Origin: an uncultured Ruegeria sp.
Lineage (GTDB): Bacteria; Pseudomonadota; Alphaproteobacteria; Rhodobacterales; Rhodobacteraceae
Direction: 5' to 3'
NCBI RefSeq assembly: GCF_947497005.1
Contig: NZ_CANMFF010000024.1
Coordinates: 1 to 50,783 of the forward strand
DNA: 50,783 nt
Shown here: positions 8,833 to 17,912 of the stretch, in pieces
Layout: each line of letters opens with the position of its first letter
Numbering within the stretch: the stretch's first letter is position 1
Program-made: the position numbers and the translations under genes
The notes under the pieces: generated by a model
Told to the model about the DNA's origin: nothing
Database searches by the model: none
What the model saw: only the letters and a program-made list of their open reading frames with translations

Positions 8833-10188
8833 ATGATAGACAATCATCAAAGCCTGCCCCAAGAGTCCGCCGATAGAATAACAAAACCCTTCGCACGCTT
8901 CCTAGAGATCCAAGCGGCCGCGAGTGGGCTCCTGTTCCTGGCTGTTCTGCTGGCTTTGGCGCTGGCAAACTCGCCTTGGCAAGAAGGCTTCCTGGGCTTC
9001 TGGAAGACCCCAATTGGCCTGACATTCGGTTCGTTCGATTTCACCCGCTCGCTGCGACACTGGATCAACGACGGGCTGATGACCCTCTTCTTTTTCGTGC
9101 TTTCTCTGGAGCTCAAGCGCGAGATCGTACTGGGCGAATTGCAAAACCCGCGACAGGCCGCCCTGCCGTTCGCGGGCGCTTTGGGCGGCATGGTGGTGCC
9201 GGTCGCGCTCTATCATTTGTTGATGTCCGGGCAGCCCGGGGCGCACGGTTGGGGAACCGTGATGGCAACCGATACGGCGTTCGTGATTGGGTGCCTGGCG
9301 CTTTTCGGAAGGCGAATCCCGTCCACCTTGCGTCTGTTCCTTCTTTCTCTGGCCATTTTTGACGATATCGGCGCAATTCTCGTAGTCGCCTTCGGTTACG
9401 GGGAAGCGTTGAACTGGTCGGCGCTCGGTTTGGGTCTGCTGGGAATTGGTATCGTCGCAGGCGCCTCGCGCGTCGGGATCAGAAGTGTCCCGGTTTACTT
9501 TCTTCTCGGTGCGGCAGTCTGGCTATGCATCGACGCCTCCGGCGTTCACGCGACCATCGCAGGGGTCATTCTGGGCCTTATGACGCCGACGCGCATATGG
9601 GTAAGCGATGCCCGGCTGCATGCAATCCTTGGGCGCCTACGCGCCGTTCCGGCCGGCGATCGGCAGCAGGGAGATACCGCAACCCGCCATAACCTGCGTC
9701 AAGCAAGCAGAGCGGTCACGGAGGCACTCTCGCCAGTCGAACGGCTCGAGACAATGCTGCACCCTTGGGTCGGCTTTGCAATCATGCCGATCTTCGCGCT
9801 GGCAAATGCCGGCATCACGGTTCAGGGTGCCGATTTCGAACAACCGGTCTCCTTGGCGATAATTGTCGGCCTGGTGTTAGGAAAACCGATCGGCGTCTTC
9901 GGGTTCAGCTGGCTAGCTGTCCGATTGGGCCTGGCAGTGTTAGCGCCGGGCCTGTCGGGGCCGTTAATTCTGGCCGGCTCGTTTCTAACTGGTATCGGTT
10001 TCACGATGTCGCTGTTCATAGCGGGTTTGGCCTTCGATCCGGCGACGCTGAATGCCGCAAAGCTTGGAATTCTCTCAGGATCAGCTATTGCCGCAACGGT
10101 CGGGATCCTCATGCTGCTCCTGCTGACAATTCATGCAGCGCGCGCAAAATGCGCTACAAGTACCGCAGATCAAGACCGGATACCCTAG
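8833..10188 (+). CDS. nhaA: Na+/H+ antiporter NhaA
   Basis: This inner-membrane antiporter would expel Na+ (or Li+) in exchange for protons, supporting salt and alkaline-pH tolerance. The protein is 451 aa with about 11-12 hydrophobic segments. The family hallmark LSLAIFDDIGAILVVAFGY carries the paired aspartates used in ion exchange; upstream are LSLELKREIVLGEL and ATDTAFVIGCLALFG. The start is taken at ATG 8833 (MIDNHQSLPQESAD); an earlier in-frame codon at 8776 would add 19 residues that do not look like family sequence. Its 3' end overlaps by 4 bp the end of the convergent SLC13 gene. The middle loop (about residues 268-300) is longer and more polar than in E. coli NhaA. Confidence 0.93.
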   Translation: MIDNHQSLPQESADRITKPFARFLEIQAAASGLLFLAVLLALALANSPWQEGFLGFWKTPIGLTFGSFDFTRSLRHWINDGLMTLFFFVLSLELKREIVLGELQNPRQAALPFAGALGGMVVPVALYHLLMSGQPGAHGWGTVMATDTAFVIGCLALFGRRIPSTLRLFLLSLAIFDDIGAILVVAFGYGEALNWSALGLGLLGIGIVAGASRVGIRSVPVYFLLGAAVWLCIDASGVHATIAGVILGLMTPTRIWVSDARLHAILGRLRAVPAGDRQQGDTATRHNLRQASRAVTEALSPVERLETMLHPWVGFAIMPIFALANAGITVQGADFEQPVSLAIIVGLVLGKPIGVFGFSWLAVRLGLAVLAPGLSGPLILAGSFLTGIGFTMSLFIAGLAFDPATLNAAKLGILSGSAIAATVGILMLLLLTIHAARAKCATSTADQDRIP

Positions 10189-11984
10189 AATGGGAAGAAT
10201 ACCGGGATCACCCCGACCACGGCTGCGCCGACGATAAGATTCATCGGAACGCCGATCCTGAGGAAGTCGGAAAACCTGTAGTTCCCTGCGCCATATACCA
10301 ATGTGTTGGTCTGATAGCCGACCGGAGTGGCGAAACTTGCACTTGCGCCAAACATCACAGCGACGACGAACGGCTTGGCGTCGACACCGAGTTGTTCCGC
10401 AACACCGATCGCGAGAGGTGTAACGACGACGGCTACGGCGTTGTTGGTAACCGCCTCGGTGAGCGCCGAAGACAGTATGTAGATCACAGCGAGCGTGACA
10501 ATTAGGGGCAACTCTACGAGAGTCGGCACCAATGTCTCCACGATCAGGTTGACTGCTCCTGCATTCTGCATACCGCTTCCGACGATTAGCATGGAAAAGA
10601 TCAGCACAAGGACGCTGGCGTCGATGGACGCCCAGGCTTCGCCGCTGTCGATGCACCGGAGCACGAGGATGGCAGCGACCGCGACAAGGGCAAGCACGCT
10701 GATCTCGGCGAACCCGGCTGCGGCGAGCGCCACAACCGCGAAAAGCGCGAACAGAGCTAGCGGCGCTTTCCCGCGGCGGAAGGCGCGCCCCCCGGCATCT
10801 GTGATCGCGGCAAGATCGCCCGCCTCGGTCATTCGGGCAAAGCCTTCAGGCGTTCCTTCCAAAAGCAGTGTATCGGCGGGGCGCAAAAGCGCCGTCGACA
10901 GGTCGGGTCCAAGCACTTCCCCATGTCGGTGGGCGCCAAGAACACGCATGCCGTATCGGTGCCCCATGGCAAGCTGGGCAATGCGCACTCCGCGGCTTCG
11001 GCGTGAAAGCGTCACGATAGCTTCGGCGACGATCAGCTCCGAGGTGTTTTCGGCCTCTGGCCCCTGGCGCAACCCGACTTCGATCCCTTCAAGTTTCCTG
11101 AGGGTGAGCAGTTCTGATGTCGCAACCTTGGCAATGATCCTGTCGCCCGGTTCGAGTATGTGTTCACTCAATCCCTCTCTCTTGACTCCAGACCGCGCAC
11201 GGATGCCGACGATTTCAACACCTCTTCGGCTGAGGGCGGCGATTTCATGAATCGTTCGACCAATATTCGGGTAGTCCTCTTGCGGGCGTACCTCGGTCAA
11301 AAAAGTCGCTTTATCGTCGCCGCCCTGTTCCGCAATATCCTTTCGGTCCGGCAGTAGGACAGGTCCAAGCAGGAGGAGCGCCACACCGCCTGTGGCCGCG
11401 GCCACCAGACCGACCGGTGTAATCTCGAAAATCGAAAACGGTTCCAAGCCAGACGCCTGGGAAACGCCGTCCACCAGAAGGTTGGTCGACGTGCCGATTA
11501 GAGTACACGTCCCGCCCAGGACGGACATGTAGGAAAGCGGAATCAACAGGCGTGTCGCGGCAAAGCCCAGGCTCTGCGCCAAACGAATGGCCACCGGTAT
11601 GAGGACGATGACGACCGGCGTGTTGTTAATCAGACCCGAGGCGACTAGCGTCGCGATGAGAAACGCCGCTATACCGGCGACCGGGCGCTTGCTCCCTGCG
11701 GCGACAACCTTGTTCGCAAGTGCGTCGAGAAACCCGGTTCGGACCAGCGCGCCGCTGATTACGAACATCGCCGCGATCGTTATGGGTGCAGGGTTCGAAA
11801 ACACTGCCAGAACTTCATTCGTGGGGACAAACCCCAATACGACAAACAGCGCGGCGGCCCCCGCAGCGGTTACGTCCGGTTCGAAGCGCTCGGAAAGAAA
11901 TGCTGCGAACAGAAGGACGACAACTGCGAGCGCAAGATAGGGTTCATAGTCGGCGATGAGATCAATCAGTCCGCCCTCCTTCAT
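10185..11984 (-). CDS. SLC13/DASS-type permease with two TrkA-C (RCK_C) domains
   Basis: This 599-aa inner-membrane carrier belongs to the sodium:dicarboxylate/sulfate symporter superfamily; the substrate cannot be told from sequence. About six N-terminal helices include the two signature loops NNTPVVIVLIPVAIRLAQSL and GGTCTLIGTSTNLLVDG. A long soluble insertion (about residues 200-370) contains two TrkA-C-like regulatory domains (for example EHILEPGDRIIAKV and LRPADTLLLEGTPEGF). The second helix bundle follows, with AVTNNAVAVVVTPLAIGVA and GYQTNTLVYGAGNY. The start at 11984 has an AAAGGTATGA ribosome site. A decayed relative of this gene lies at 21094-21625. Convergent with nhaA; the two could act together in ion balance. 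Confidence 0.9.
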   Translation of the reverse strand: MKEGGLIDLIADYEPYLALAVVVLLFAAFLSERFEPDVTAAGAAALFVVLGFVPTNEVLAVFSNPAPITIAAMFVISGALVRTGFLDALANKVVAAGSKRPVAGIAAFLIATLVASGLINNTPVVIVLIPVAIRLAQSLGFAATRLLIPLSYMSVLGGTCTLIGTSTNLLVDGVSQASGLEPFSIFEITPVGLVAAATGGVALLLLGPVLLPDRKDIAEQGGDDKATFLTEVRPQEDYPNIGRTIHEIAALSRRGVEIVGIRARSGVKREGLSEHILEPGDRIIAKVATSELLTLRKLEGIEVGLRQGPEAENTSELIVAEAIVTLSRRSRGVRIAQLAMGHRYGMRVLGAHRHGEVLGPDLSTALLRPADTLLLEGTPEGFARMTEAGDLAAITDAGGRAFRRGKAPLALFALFAVVALAAAGFAEISVLALVAVAAILVLRCIDSGEAWASIDASVLVLIFSMLIVGSGMQNAGAVNLIVETLVPTLVELPLIVTLAVIYILSSALTEAVTNNAVAVVVTPLAIGVAEQLGVDAKPFVVAVMFGASASFATPVGYQTNTLVYGAGNYRFSDFLRIGVPMNLIVGAAVVGVIPVFFPF

Positions 11985-12205
11985 TCATACCTTTGCTGCT
12001 GACGATATGGCGGTCACAGCATCCACCTTCCTGACTAGAGCGACAACTGAATAATCAGCCCAATTGTCCCGACAATACTGGCTCAGAAAGAAACCCTACT
12101 GGCACAGATGTGGCCGTCCGTGGAGCAACAAATGTCCTATTGAGGTGCTCCCAGTTTCCTATCCAACGCGCCAATTCACTGACCAGTGGCAATATTACGC
12201 AAGGC

Positions 12206-13435
12206 TCAGGTGGGAAGTGCCCGGGCCTCTGCAAACGACAGCAATCTGCGGCTTTTCTCATCCCAAAGGTGCAGTCGCGCGCAGCGGAAGCTTTCCCAAA
12301 GCATAATGCGTCTGGTCTGTGCCAGGACGTCGTGATCCTTGACTACGTCGTGTAAACGGTAAAACGGGATGCGGCTGGCCAGGTGATGCACATGGTGGAC
12401 TCCGATGTTCCCGGTGATCCAGCGCAGGATGCCGGGCAGAGCGTAGTGCGAACTGCCGTGAAGGGACGCGTCCCGGATGTTCCAGTCTTCCTCGTGCCGC
12501 CAGCTGGTTTCCTCAAACTGATGCTGCACGTAGAAAAACCACATGCCGGCTATTGCGGCCAGAAGCATCGTCGGCAGGAAGACGAACAGCATTACCTCCC
12601 AACCGCCCAGCAAGACAATCACTGTCAGAGTGAGGCCTATGGCAGCGTTTGTCGCCATCGCACTCAACCAGTAGCGCCAGCCGGACCGCATCAGGTGTAC
12701 TGGCAGCCGGTTGTGCAGGAAGAACGTGTAGAACGGCACCACCCCGAACAGGAAAACCGGATGGCGTAACAGGCGGTAAAGCGTACGGCCCGGCCATCCC
12801 TTCCCGCGGTACTCCCTGACTGTCAGCACCGGCAGGTCTCCGATGCCCCGCCGGTCCAGGTTTCCGCTCGTGGCGTGGTGGATCGCGTGGGTCTTGCGCC
12901 AGACGTCGTAGGGTGTCAGCGTGATAACGCCGATCACGCGACCGATCCAATCGCACAGACGCCGGTCGCGGAACAGGGAACCATGCCCGCAGTCGTGCTG
13001 GATTATGAACAGCCGGAGCAGGAAGGCTGCATTCGCCAACGCGAGAGCCAGTGCCAACGCGGTGCTGATCGAGAGCACCCACCAGGCAACCGCCCATATT
13101 GCCACGAAAGGCGCGAGCGTGACCGTCAGTTCGAAAATACTGCGAGAGGGGATTGGCTGCCGGTACTTCATCAGGGTTCGTGTCCAGTCTGATGCGGTCA
13201 GCCGCGCCTCTTCCTGTCTCGGACCGGTTACACCGGAGGGGTATCCCGCGCCGGGTGCCCCACCCGTGACGGGCAAGGGACCTGGCTGGACCCGCGCTTG
13301 CCGCGCGGTCGAGGCAGATCCGGCTTTCAACATGTCGGTTTGGATGCTGCCGTCTTGGTGGCCCATGCTACCCGGCATGTCCTGCTGGTCGGGCTGTTGG
13401 CCCCGTGCGTTATTCGAGTTGGACGAAAACGGCAT
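12206..13435 (-). CDS. Membrane fatty acid desaturase with N-terminal extension
   Basis: This acyl-lipid desaturase would introduce a double bond into membrane fatty acids with a di-iron centre in the inner membrane. The three histidine boxes are present in order: HDCGH, HAIHH and HHVHH, separated by paired hydrophobic segments (about residues 105-150 and 215-290). The protein is 409 aa. The first ~80 residues are a Gln/Gly/Pro/Ser-rich, probably disordered extension before the usual start of homology (RTLMKYRQPIPSRS). A later start is possible, although no better ribosome site was found. Membrane-fluidity adjustment fits the stress character of the cargo. Upstream on the same strand, with a start 273 bp away, is a small conserved gene. 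Confidence 0.9.
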   Translation of the reverse strand: MPFSSNSNNARGQQPDQQDMPGSMGHQDGSIQTDMLKAGSASTARQARVQPGPLPVTGGAPGAGYPSGVTGPRQEEARLTASDWTRTLMKYRQPIPSRSIFELTVTLAPFVAIWAVAWWVLSISTALALALALANAAFLLRLFIIQHDCGHGSLFRDRRLCDWIGRVIGVITLTPYDVWRKTHAIHHATSGNLDRRGIGDLPVLTVREYRGKGWPGRTLYRLLRHPVFLFGVVPFYTFFLHNRLPVHLMRSGWRYWLSAMATNAAIGLTLTVIVLLGGWEVMLFVFLPTMLLAAIAGMWFFYVQHQFEETSWRHEEDWNIRDASLHGSSHYALPGILRWITGNIGVHHVHHLASRIPFYRLHDVVKDHDVLAQTRRIMLWESFRCARLHLWDEKSRRLLSFAEARALPT

Positions 13436-13465
13436 GGGCGATATCTATCTCGCTGAAATTATGTG

Positions 13466-13708
13466 TCATCCCGGCGGCCTCCGAACGGAGTTCCCGCTAG
13501 CAATGATCCGGTTGATGAGAACCGCCACGGACCGATGCGCCTCTATCTCTCCATCAGTTACAGCCGCGGTTTCATGCGTCTTTGCAGCATCGCGAAGGAT
13601 ACCCATGATCTCACGTTCTGCGAGAAGCTTGTGATCGTTCATCGCCAGCAGCATCGACTCGCAGATTGCGAGGGCCGCCATTCCCGAGAAGTCCTGTTCG
13701 CTACGCAT
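13466..13708 (-). CDS. Small conserved hypothetical protein, 80 aa
   Basis: A soluble helical protein with the core AICESMLLAMNDHKLLAERE and the tail VAVLINRIIASGNSVRR. I have an impression of similar short proteins in alphaproteobacterial stress clusters but know no function. The ATG at 13708 has a strong GGAAGGAAG ribosome site. The gene lies 30 bp upstream of the desaturase on the same strand, suggesting one transcript, and divergent to the Crp/Fnr gene with 154 bp between. Confidence 0.75.
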   Translation of the reverse strand: MRSEQDFSGMAALAICESMLLAMNDHKLLAEREIMGILRDAAKTHETAAVTDGEIEAHRSVAVLINRIIASGNSVRRPPG

Positions 13709-13862
13709 TTTGTGACTTCCTTCCAGGTAACGGTTAAAGTAACGCGCGACCGGGCGGCCTCGCTTATCACAAGCATCTTCGCAGAAAAAAGGCTATGTTG
13801 GGCTAACCGAAAGCAGTCTCTGCACGATTGCGCCTGGAGCTTTTCCGGCTTGTGAGGCCCCG

Positions 13863-14597
13863 ATGACGGATATCTTTGAAAGCCCGCTGACACGGAAGCT
13901 GCAAGTTTTCGTCGCCTTGTCTGACGATGAATTGGACGTTTTGAAGCGTTTGCATCTGCGCCGCCGTTCCTTCACCGCGGGGCGTGATCTTGTGCATCAG
14001 GGGCAGTCGGATCAGGCCGCTTACATTCTGGCCGCTGGTTGGGTGTGTTCCTACAAGCTTCAGCCGGATGGAACCCGACAGATCGTAGACTTCCAGATAC
14101 CAGGGGATTTTCTTGGATTGCGCAGCGTCCTTCTGCGCACCTCCGACCACAGTTTCGAACCGGTCACGGACATTCAGGCGGTGGAGGTTCTGGGGGGCGA
14201 CCTTCTGGAAGCATTCGAGAAAACGCCTCGCCTGGCGGCAGCCGTTCTCTGGGCAGCATCACGGGACGAAGCCATGGTCGTCGAACACCTCGTTGGGGTT
14301 GGCCGACGCGCCGCAGATTCGCGCATGGCGCATTTCTTCTTGGAACTGGCGGAACGGCTGAGGTTGGTCGGAATGGGGAGCAAGAAAGGATTTGCTTGCC
14401 CTTTGACGCAGTACCATCTTGCTGATGCACTCGGCTTAAGCGCCATCCATGTGAACCGTGTTTTGAGGCAGCTTCGCGAAAAACGGCTGCTGACCTTTCA
14501 GGACGGCCGCGTGACGTTCGACGACTATGACGGATTGGTGGCCATTTCAGGTTTCGATACGGCGTATCTGGATCAGACCGGCCCACTTTTGAAATGA
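13863..14597 (+). CDS. Crp/Fnr family transcriptional regulator
   Basis: This 244-aa regulator has an N-terminal cyclic-nucleotide-binding-type beta-roll (about residues 15-125, with FTAGRDLVHQGQSDQAAYIL and the PGDFLGLRSVLL turn), a dimer helix, and a C-terminal winged helix (LTQYHLADALGLSAIHVNRVLRQLRE) with the recognition helix typical of the family. There is no N-terminal Cys cluster, so it is not a classical oxygen-sensing Fnr. It is the only transcription factor of its kind in the cargo and is divergent from the small gene/desaturase pair. It is the natural candidate to read the CTGAC-N4-GTTAG-like sites found near three cargo genes (15027, 19772, 21800); that link is inference. A good intrinsic terminator follows. 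Confidence 0.92.
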   Translation: MTDIFESPLTRKLQVFVALSDDELDVLKRLHLRRRSFTAGRDLVHQGQSDQAAYILAAGWVCSYKLQPDGTRQIVDFQIPGDFLGLRSVLLRTSDHSFEPVTDIQAVEVLGGDLLEAFEKTPRLAAAVLWAASRDEAMVVEHLVGVGRRAADSRMAHFFLELAERLRLVGMGSKKGFACPLTQYHLADALGLSAIHVNRVLRQLREKRLLTFQDGRVTFDDYDGLVAISGFDTAYLDQTGPLLK

Positions 14598-14600
14598 AGG

Positions 14601-14637
14601 AGGCCGCCCTTCGCTAAACTTGGGCGGCCTGATTTTC
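14601..14637 (+). terminator. Intrinsic terminator after the Crp/Fnr gene
   Basis: Inverted arms AGGCCGCCC (14601-14609) and GGGCGGCCT (14622-14630) around a 12-base loop, followed by a T-rich GATTTTCTT tract. Begins just past the stop codon at 14597. Confidence 0.75.
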
Positions 14638-14640
14638 TTC

Positions 14641-14679
14641 TAAGACGAGATAAGTCAGTAATAAGACGAGATAAGTCAG
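14641..14679. repeat. Two tandem copies of an 18-bp unit (period 21)
   Basis: TAAGACGAGATAAGTCAG occurs at 14641-14658 and again at 14662-14679. The second copy overlaps the stop-codon end of the minus-strand small gene. No role is apparent; it may be a replication-slippage duplication. Confidence 0.85.
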
Positions 14680-14864
14680 ATAATCTCTTCTGCAGCCGCG
14701 TTGAGCTCCCTGTCCGTCTCGTCGTAGTTATTCGCCTCGTGCGCTTTCTCGGCAGCCTGGTAGTGTTCCAGCGCCCGATCCTTTCTGGGACCGGCAGGTG
14801 CTTTGTCACAAGCTGCTTTGACCGAGGTCATCTTCTCGGTGACATTGGTTTGTTCAGGCGTCAT
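14676..14864 (-). CDS. Small helical hypothetical protein, 62 aa
   Basis: A short hydrophilic protein starting MTPEQTNVTEKMTSVKAACD and continuing with helices RALEHYQAAEKAHEAN and a tail ELNAAAEEII. It looks like a single tetratricopeptide-like hairpin; no function is known to me. The ATG at 14864 is chosen over an upstream codon at 14942 because a GGAAAGGAC ribosome site lies just before it and the extra 26 residues look unrelated. Convergent with the Crp/Fnr gene. A candidate Crp/Fnr-type site lies 163 bp upstream. Confidence 0.65.
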   Translation of the reverse strand: MTPEQTNVTEKMTSVKAACDKAPAGPRKDRALEHYQAAEKAHEANNYDETDRELNAAAEEII

Positions 14865-15202
14865 TAGAATGTCCTTTCCTGGACATTCCGAGAATAGGAA
14901 ACGCTGGGCAATGCGGCTCGTTTCAAGAACCGCACGCTTCACGCGCTTCTATTTTGCTCGGAAATGAGTGCCGCCGGAGATTCGGCAGGCACGAAGCCAT
15001 GTACTCATCTTCTCCGCCCCGCAATACTGACGCAGGTTAGCTTGGGATAAAGCCACACCGCGTGGGTAATGATCTGAGGGGGAAATCGGTGACGCTTGTA
15101 GCTGATGGATGTTGAATTCATCGATGTCACCTACGTCCAAATCATATCATCGGCAACCGAACGACGGTTAACGTGACGACACCGTTCAGACCTACCGGAT
15201 TT
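14865..15202. other. Non-coding stretch with a candidate Crp/Fnr site
   Basis: No supported gene in 338 bp. It should contain the promoter of the minus-strand 62-aa gene. The only distinct element is the partial palindrome at 15027-15040. Confidence 0.45.
15027..15040. promoter_or_regulatory. Candidate Crp/Fnr-type operator 1
   Basis: CTGACGCAGGTTAG, a 5-4-5 partial palindrome (CTGAC/GTTAG) resembling Fnr/FixK boxes of the TTGAC-N4-GTCAA class. It lies 163 bp upstream of the 62-aa gene. Nearly identical sites occur at 19772 and 21800. Confidence 0.4.
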
Positions 15203-15340
15203 TCATAATTTCTTGGGGTCAGACTTGACCTGTTCCGGGCCGATGAAGGCAGGTTTGAGTTTGGGTTCGACTTCTGAGTCTTCAGCAGCCTTCGAATTCA
15301 GCAACGCTGCCGCTCTGATCGTCAGATCCTTGAAAGACAT
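15203..15340 (-). CDS. Very small hypothetical protein, 45 aa
   Basis: An ATG at 15340 preceded by AAAGGAAAAAGC opens a frame reading MSFKDLTIRAAALLNSKAAE, ending DPKKL at a TGA. It is hydrophilic and helical with no recognised motif. A good ribosome site and an FKDL...RAAALL opening typical of short alphaproteobacterial stress proteins support it, but there is no second copy here to compare. Confidence 0.45.
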   Translation of the reverse strand: MSFKDLTIRAAALLNSKAAEDSEVEPKLKPAFIGPEQVKSDPKKL

Positions 15341-15505
15341 GCTTTTTCCTTTGATTGCCAACAAGTATTTCGAACTCGCGATGGAACATAAAATTCACTT
15401 GTGGCTAGTGCACATATAGGTGTTGGAGACCCGATTTACTATGGGCGACCAAGAGATCGGTTCCTCTATCGTGATTTGATGCTGCCTCAATTTGAGCTCA
15501 TCGGC

Positions 15506-16624
15506 CTATATCACCGTTGGATGCACACGATCCGGTTCTATCACAGCTCCGTTCCAAGTTGTTTCACTGACAAAGACCTTTTCGACATCGGTCGCGTTCA
15601 TCGCCCTCATGAGCGCACCGTAGTTCAACTGACACCTGATTTCGGCCCCAACCTGCAAAGCGCATTTGGAGGTTTCAGTGACAGTGTGATCACTCGTCGC
15701 GCCGACAAATGTGATGTCCGTAGGAAAGCTCAGCCCGCCAACATTCGTGTCCTGCAGCCCGACAGCAAGAACCGAACGGGACTTGCTGGAACTATCCTGC
15801 ACAAGACGCAACGCCAAAAGAGCCGGATCAATCAGACGCAAGGGAAAGGGCCTTGTCTTGAACTTTGTTTCGATCACCTCGACCACAAGAGTGAACGCAT
15901 CTGTATGAAGCCCATCTATCTGCTCGCCGGAAACGGGATCGGTGCCCAACAGGATCGCCTCGCCCAGGCGCAGTTCGTTGATACGCCCCTTTGTCGGTAG
16001 ATCCAAAGCCCAAGGTAAATTGGCGGAACTGCCTCCTGATACGGTCTCAAGAAATGGGCCGCAAGCGCCCTCGATTTCGTATGCGAGCGTCGTTACGACA
16101 TCCATTGCATCAGCGTTCGGAGCAATGTTGCCCAGGCAGGCGAAGTTGGCACCAATACCTTTGAGAGCTACGCCAGGCATCTTCATCACCAATGTCGCGA
16201 TACGCTCAAGATCTTCTGGCATTATCCCATCGCGCATATCTCCCATCTCAATCATCAAGATAACGCCATGCACCTCGCCATTGCGTAGCGCGACTGCGGA
16301 AAGTTCCGCGATAACGTCAATCTCTGTATTGTAACTGGTTTCACAGGTCTCGATGATTTGATCGATTTCGCTCAGCAAAGGAGAGCGGATCATGGATATT
16401 GGGCAGATGATGCCGGCGCAACGCATGCGCTTTACGTTCGCGACCCGGGCATCGGCCAACTGGGAAACGCCGCTTTCTAGCATGGCATGGGCGACGGCTG
16501 GGTCACCGCAAACAGCCTTTGTCACGCCTGTCACACTGATCCCGTGCGAAGCAAGACGGTCCACCAGAAAGCGCGTATTCTGGCGGATCTTGCACAAGTC
16601 GATTTCGATCCGCGGCGTCGTCAT
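15506..16624 (-). CDS. Alanine racemase-fold PLP protein (YhfX/ornithine racemase-like)
   Basis: This 372-aa protein has the alanine-racemase N-terminal TIM-barrel. It opens with IEIDLCKIRQNTRFLVDRL and has Lys36 in VTGVTKAVCGDP as the expected PLP-binding lysine, followed by MIEMGDMRDGI and a SGGSSANLPWAL phosphate-binding loop. It groups by pattern with YhfX/ornithine-racemase-like proteins rather than with Alr proper. The substrate is probably a D/L-amino acid or an N-acylated one. Its start overlaps the stop of the DUF1611 gene by 4 bp (16621-16624), so the two are translationally coupled and likely act in the same short pathway. Confidence 0.82.
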   Translation of the reverse strand: MTTPRIEIDLCKIRQNTRFLVDRLASHGISVTGVTKAVCGDPAVAHAMLESGVSQLADARVANVKRMRCAGIICPISMIRSPLLSEIDQIIETCETSYNTEIDVIAELSAVALRNGEVHGVILMIEMGDMRDGIMPEDLERIATLVMKMPGVALKGIGANFACLGNIAPNADAMDVVTTLAYEIEGACGPFLETVSGGSSANLPWALDLPTKGRINELRLGEAILLGTDPVSGEQIDGLHTDAFTLVVEVIETKFKTRPFPLRLIDPALLALRLVQDSSSKSRSVLAVGLQDTNVGGLSFPTDITFVGATSDHTVTETSKCALQVGAEIRCQLNYGALMRAMNATDVEKVFVSETTWNGAVIEPDRVHPTVI

Positions 16625-17820
16625 TCGGCAACCACACGCGGCAATGGCCGCAACTGGGGATAGGCAGAAAGAACCAACTCTGCCAAGTGCGCCGCTGGTC
16701 GGAGCAGAGCGTCAGTCACTGGGAGACAGAAGTTGCGTGAAAAGCCCCTGATGGCTGTTTCCACCTCGGTGTTCGTCATTCCTTCATGATTGAGCGTGAC
16801 ACCAATCACTTTCGTTTTGGCGAAAGCTTCGATAAGTTTTATCTCGAGGCGCGGATCGGGCATCGGCATGTTGGGAAAATCGCAACGGTGGGTCCGTTTG
16901 GGGGCGTGTTGCAGAATGACGGCGTGTGGCTGGCTACCGCGAAGAATGAATGCTGATGTGCAGAAAGCCGGATGGCTGAGCGCGCCTTGGCCTTCAATTA
17001 GGATGACATCTGGTTGTTCCTTTTCGGATGCCGCAACAATGACACGCTCAAGCTCGCCACAGCAGAACTGAGGCGGCACTGCATCCAAGGCAATACCATA
17101 CTTGGCTCCCTGCATCACGCCGGTCTGACCGGTTCCGACCAAAACCGTCTTGATCCCCCGTTCATTCAGGGCATTCGCCAGCAAAGTTGCCGTGGTCCGC
17201 TTTCCGATTGCGCAATCAGTGCCCAACACAGCGATACGGATCGCTTCAACATCTGCAACGCAGCCGTCAAACAGACGCATGTTCTTGCTAGGTTGCGGCT
17301 TCCGAATGTCCCGAATGGTAACACATCCAAACTGGGCGGCTGAGCCAATTTCGAGATCGTCGCCGAGATATTCGTGTAGCCCACTGACGATATTCATGCC
17401 TGACGAAATCGCGTCCAGAACAACGCCTCTGTCTGCCGTGGACAATGTACCACTGGACGGTGCCATTCCATAGATCAGAGTGTCTGGGGCTACCGCTTCG
17501 TGAGCGATGGCCGCGCTAAGATCGACATGCACTGGAATGCCGTTGTCGATACCATCGAGAACCTCGCCGCTGTCACGCCCTTCTAGAGTGCTGTCAATTA
17601 CTGACAGAACACGAAAGACCTGCGAAAACCGGACTAGACCGTTTGCAGTCTTGCCGTCAGTCTTGCCGAAATTCCCTTCACAATAGACGGTGGCGGTTGG
17701 AGCGTCATAAGAGATTATCTTAGGAGGGTTATCTGGACAAATTGAGAGTTCCATCGGCGGCGCCTGTGCTGCTCTTGCGACCGGTCTCTTCATTTGCGCT
17801 AAATGATCTTCCGTTTTCAT
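16621..17820 (-). CDS. DUF1611 domain protein (DgcN-like P-loop protein)
   Basis: This 399-aa protein has an N-terminal Rossmann-like part (IPVHVDLSAAIAHEAVAPDT, then a GMAPSSGTL loop) and a C-terminal P-loop domain with Walker A GTDCAIGKRTTATLL, VGTGQTGVMQG and VILIEGQGALSHP. This is the DUF1611 architecture. At least one member (DgcN) has been linked to D-glutamate use in marine proteobacteria, and members often neighbour racemase or epimerase genes, as here. A role in D-amino acid metabolism is therefore a reasonable inference, not a demonstration. The start at 17820 has an AAAGGAACAGAC ribosome site. First gene of a two-gene operon with the racemase-fold protein. Confidence 0.85.
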   Translation of the reverse strand: MKTEDHLAQMKRPVARAAQAPPMELSICPDNPPKIISYDAPTATVYCEGNFGKTDGKTANGLVRFSQVFRVLSVIDSTLEGRDSGEVLDGIDNGIPVHVDLSAAIAHEAVAPDTLIYGMAPSSGTLSTADRGVVLDAISSGMNIVSGLHEYLGDDLEIGSAAQFGCVTIRDIRKPQPSKNMRLFDGCVADVEAIRIAVLGTDCAIGKRTTATLLANALNERGIKTVLVGTGQTGVMQGAKYGIALDAVPPQFCCGELERVIVAASEKEQPDVILIEGQGALSHPAFCTSAFILRGSQPHAVILQHAPKRTHRCDFPNMPMPDPRLEIKLIEAFAKTKVIGVTLNHEGMTNTEVETAIRGFSRNFCLPVTDALLRPAAHLAELVLSAYPQLRPLPRVVAE

Positions 17821-17912
17821 GTCTGTTCCTTTCTATGTCGAGCCAAACCCGGGACAATGAAGCCACCAGGGTCAACGAAGTGACGCCTGATTTGGGATCA
17901 GCAGGCTTCGCG

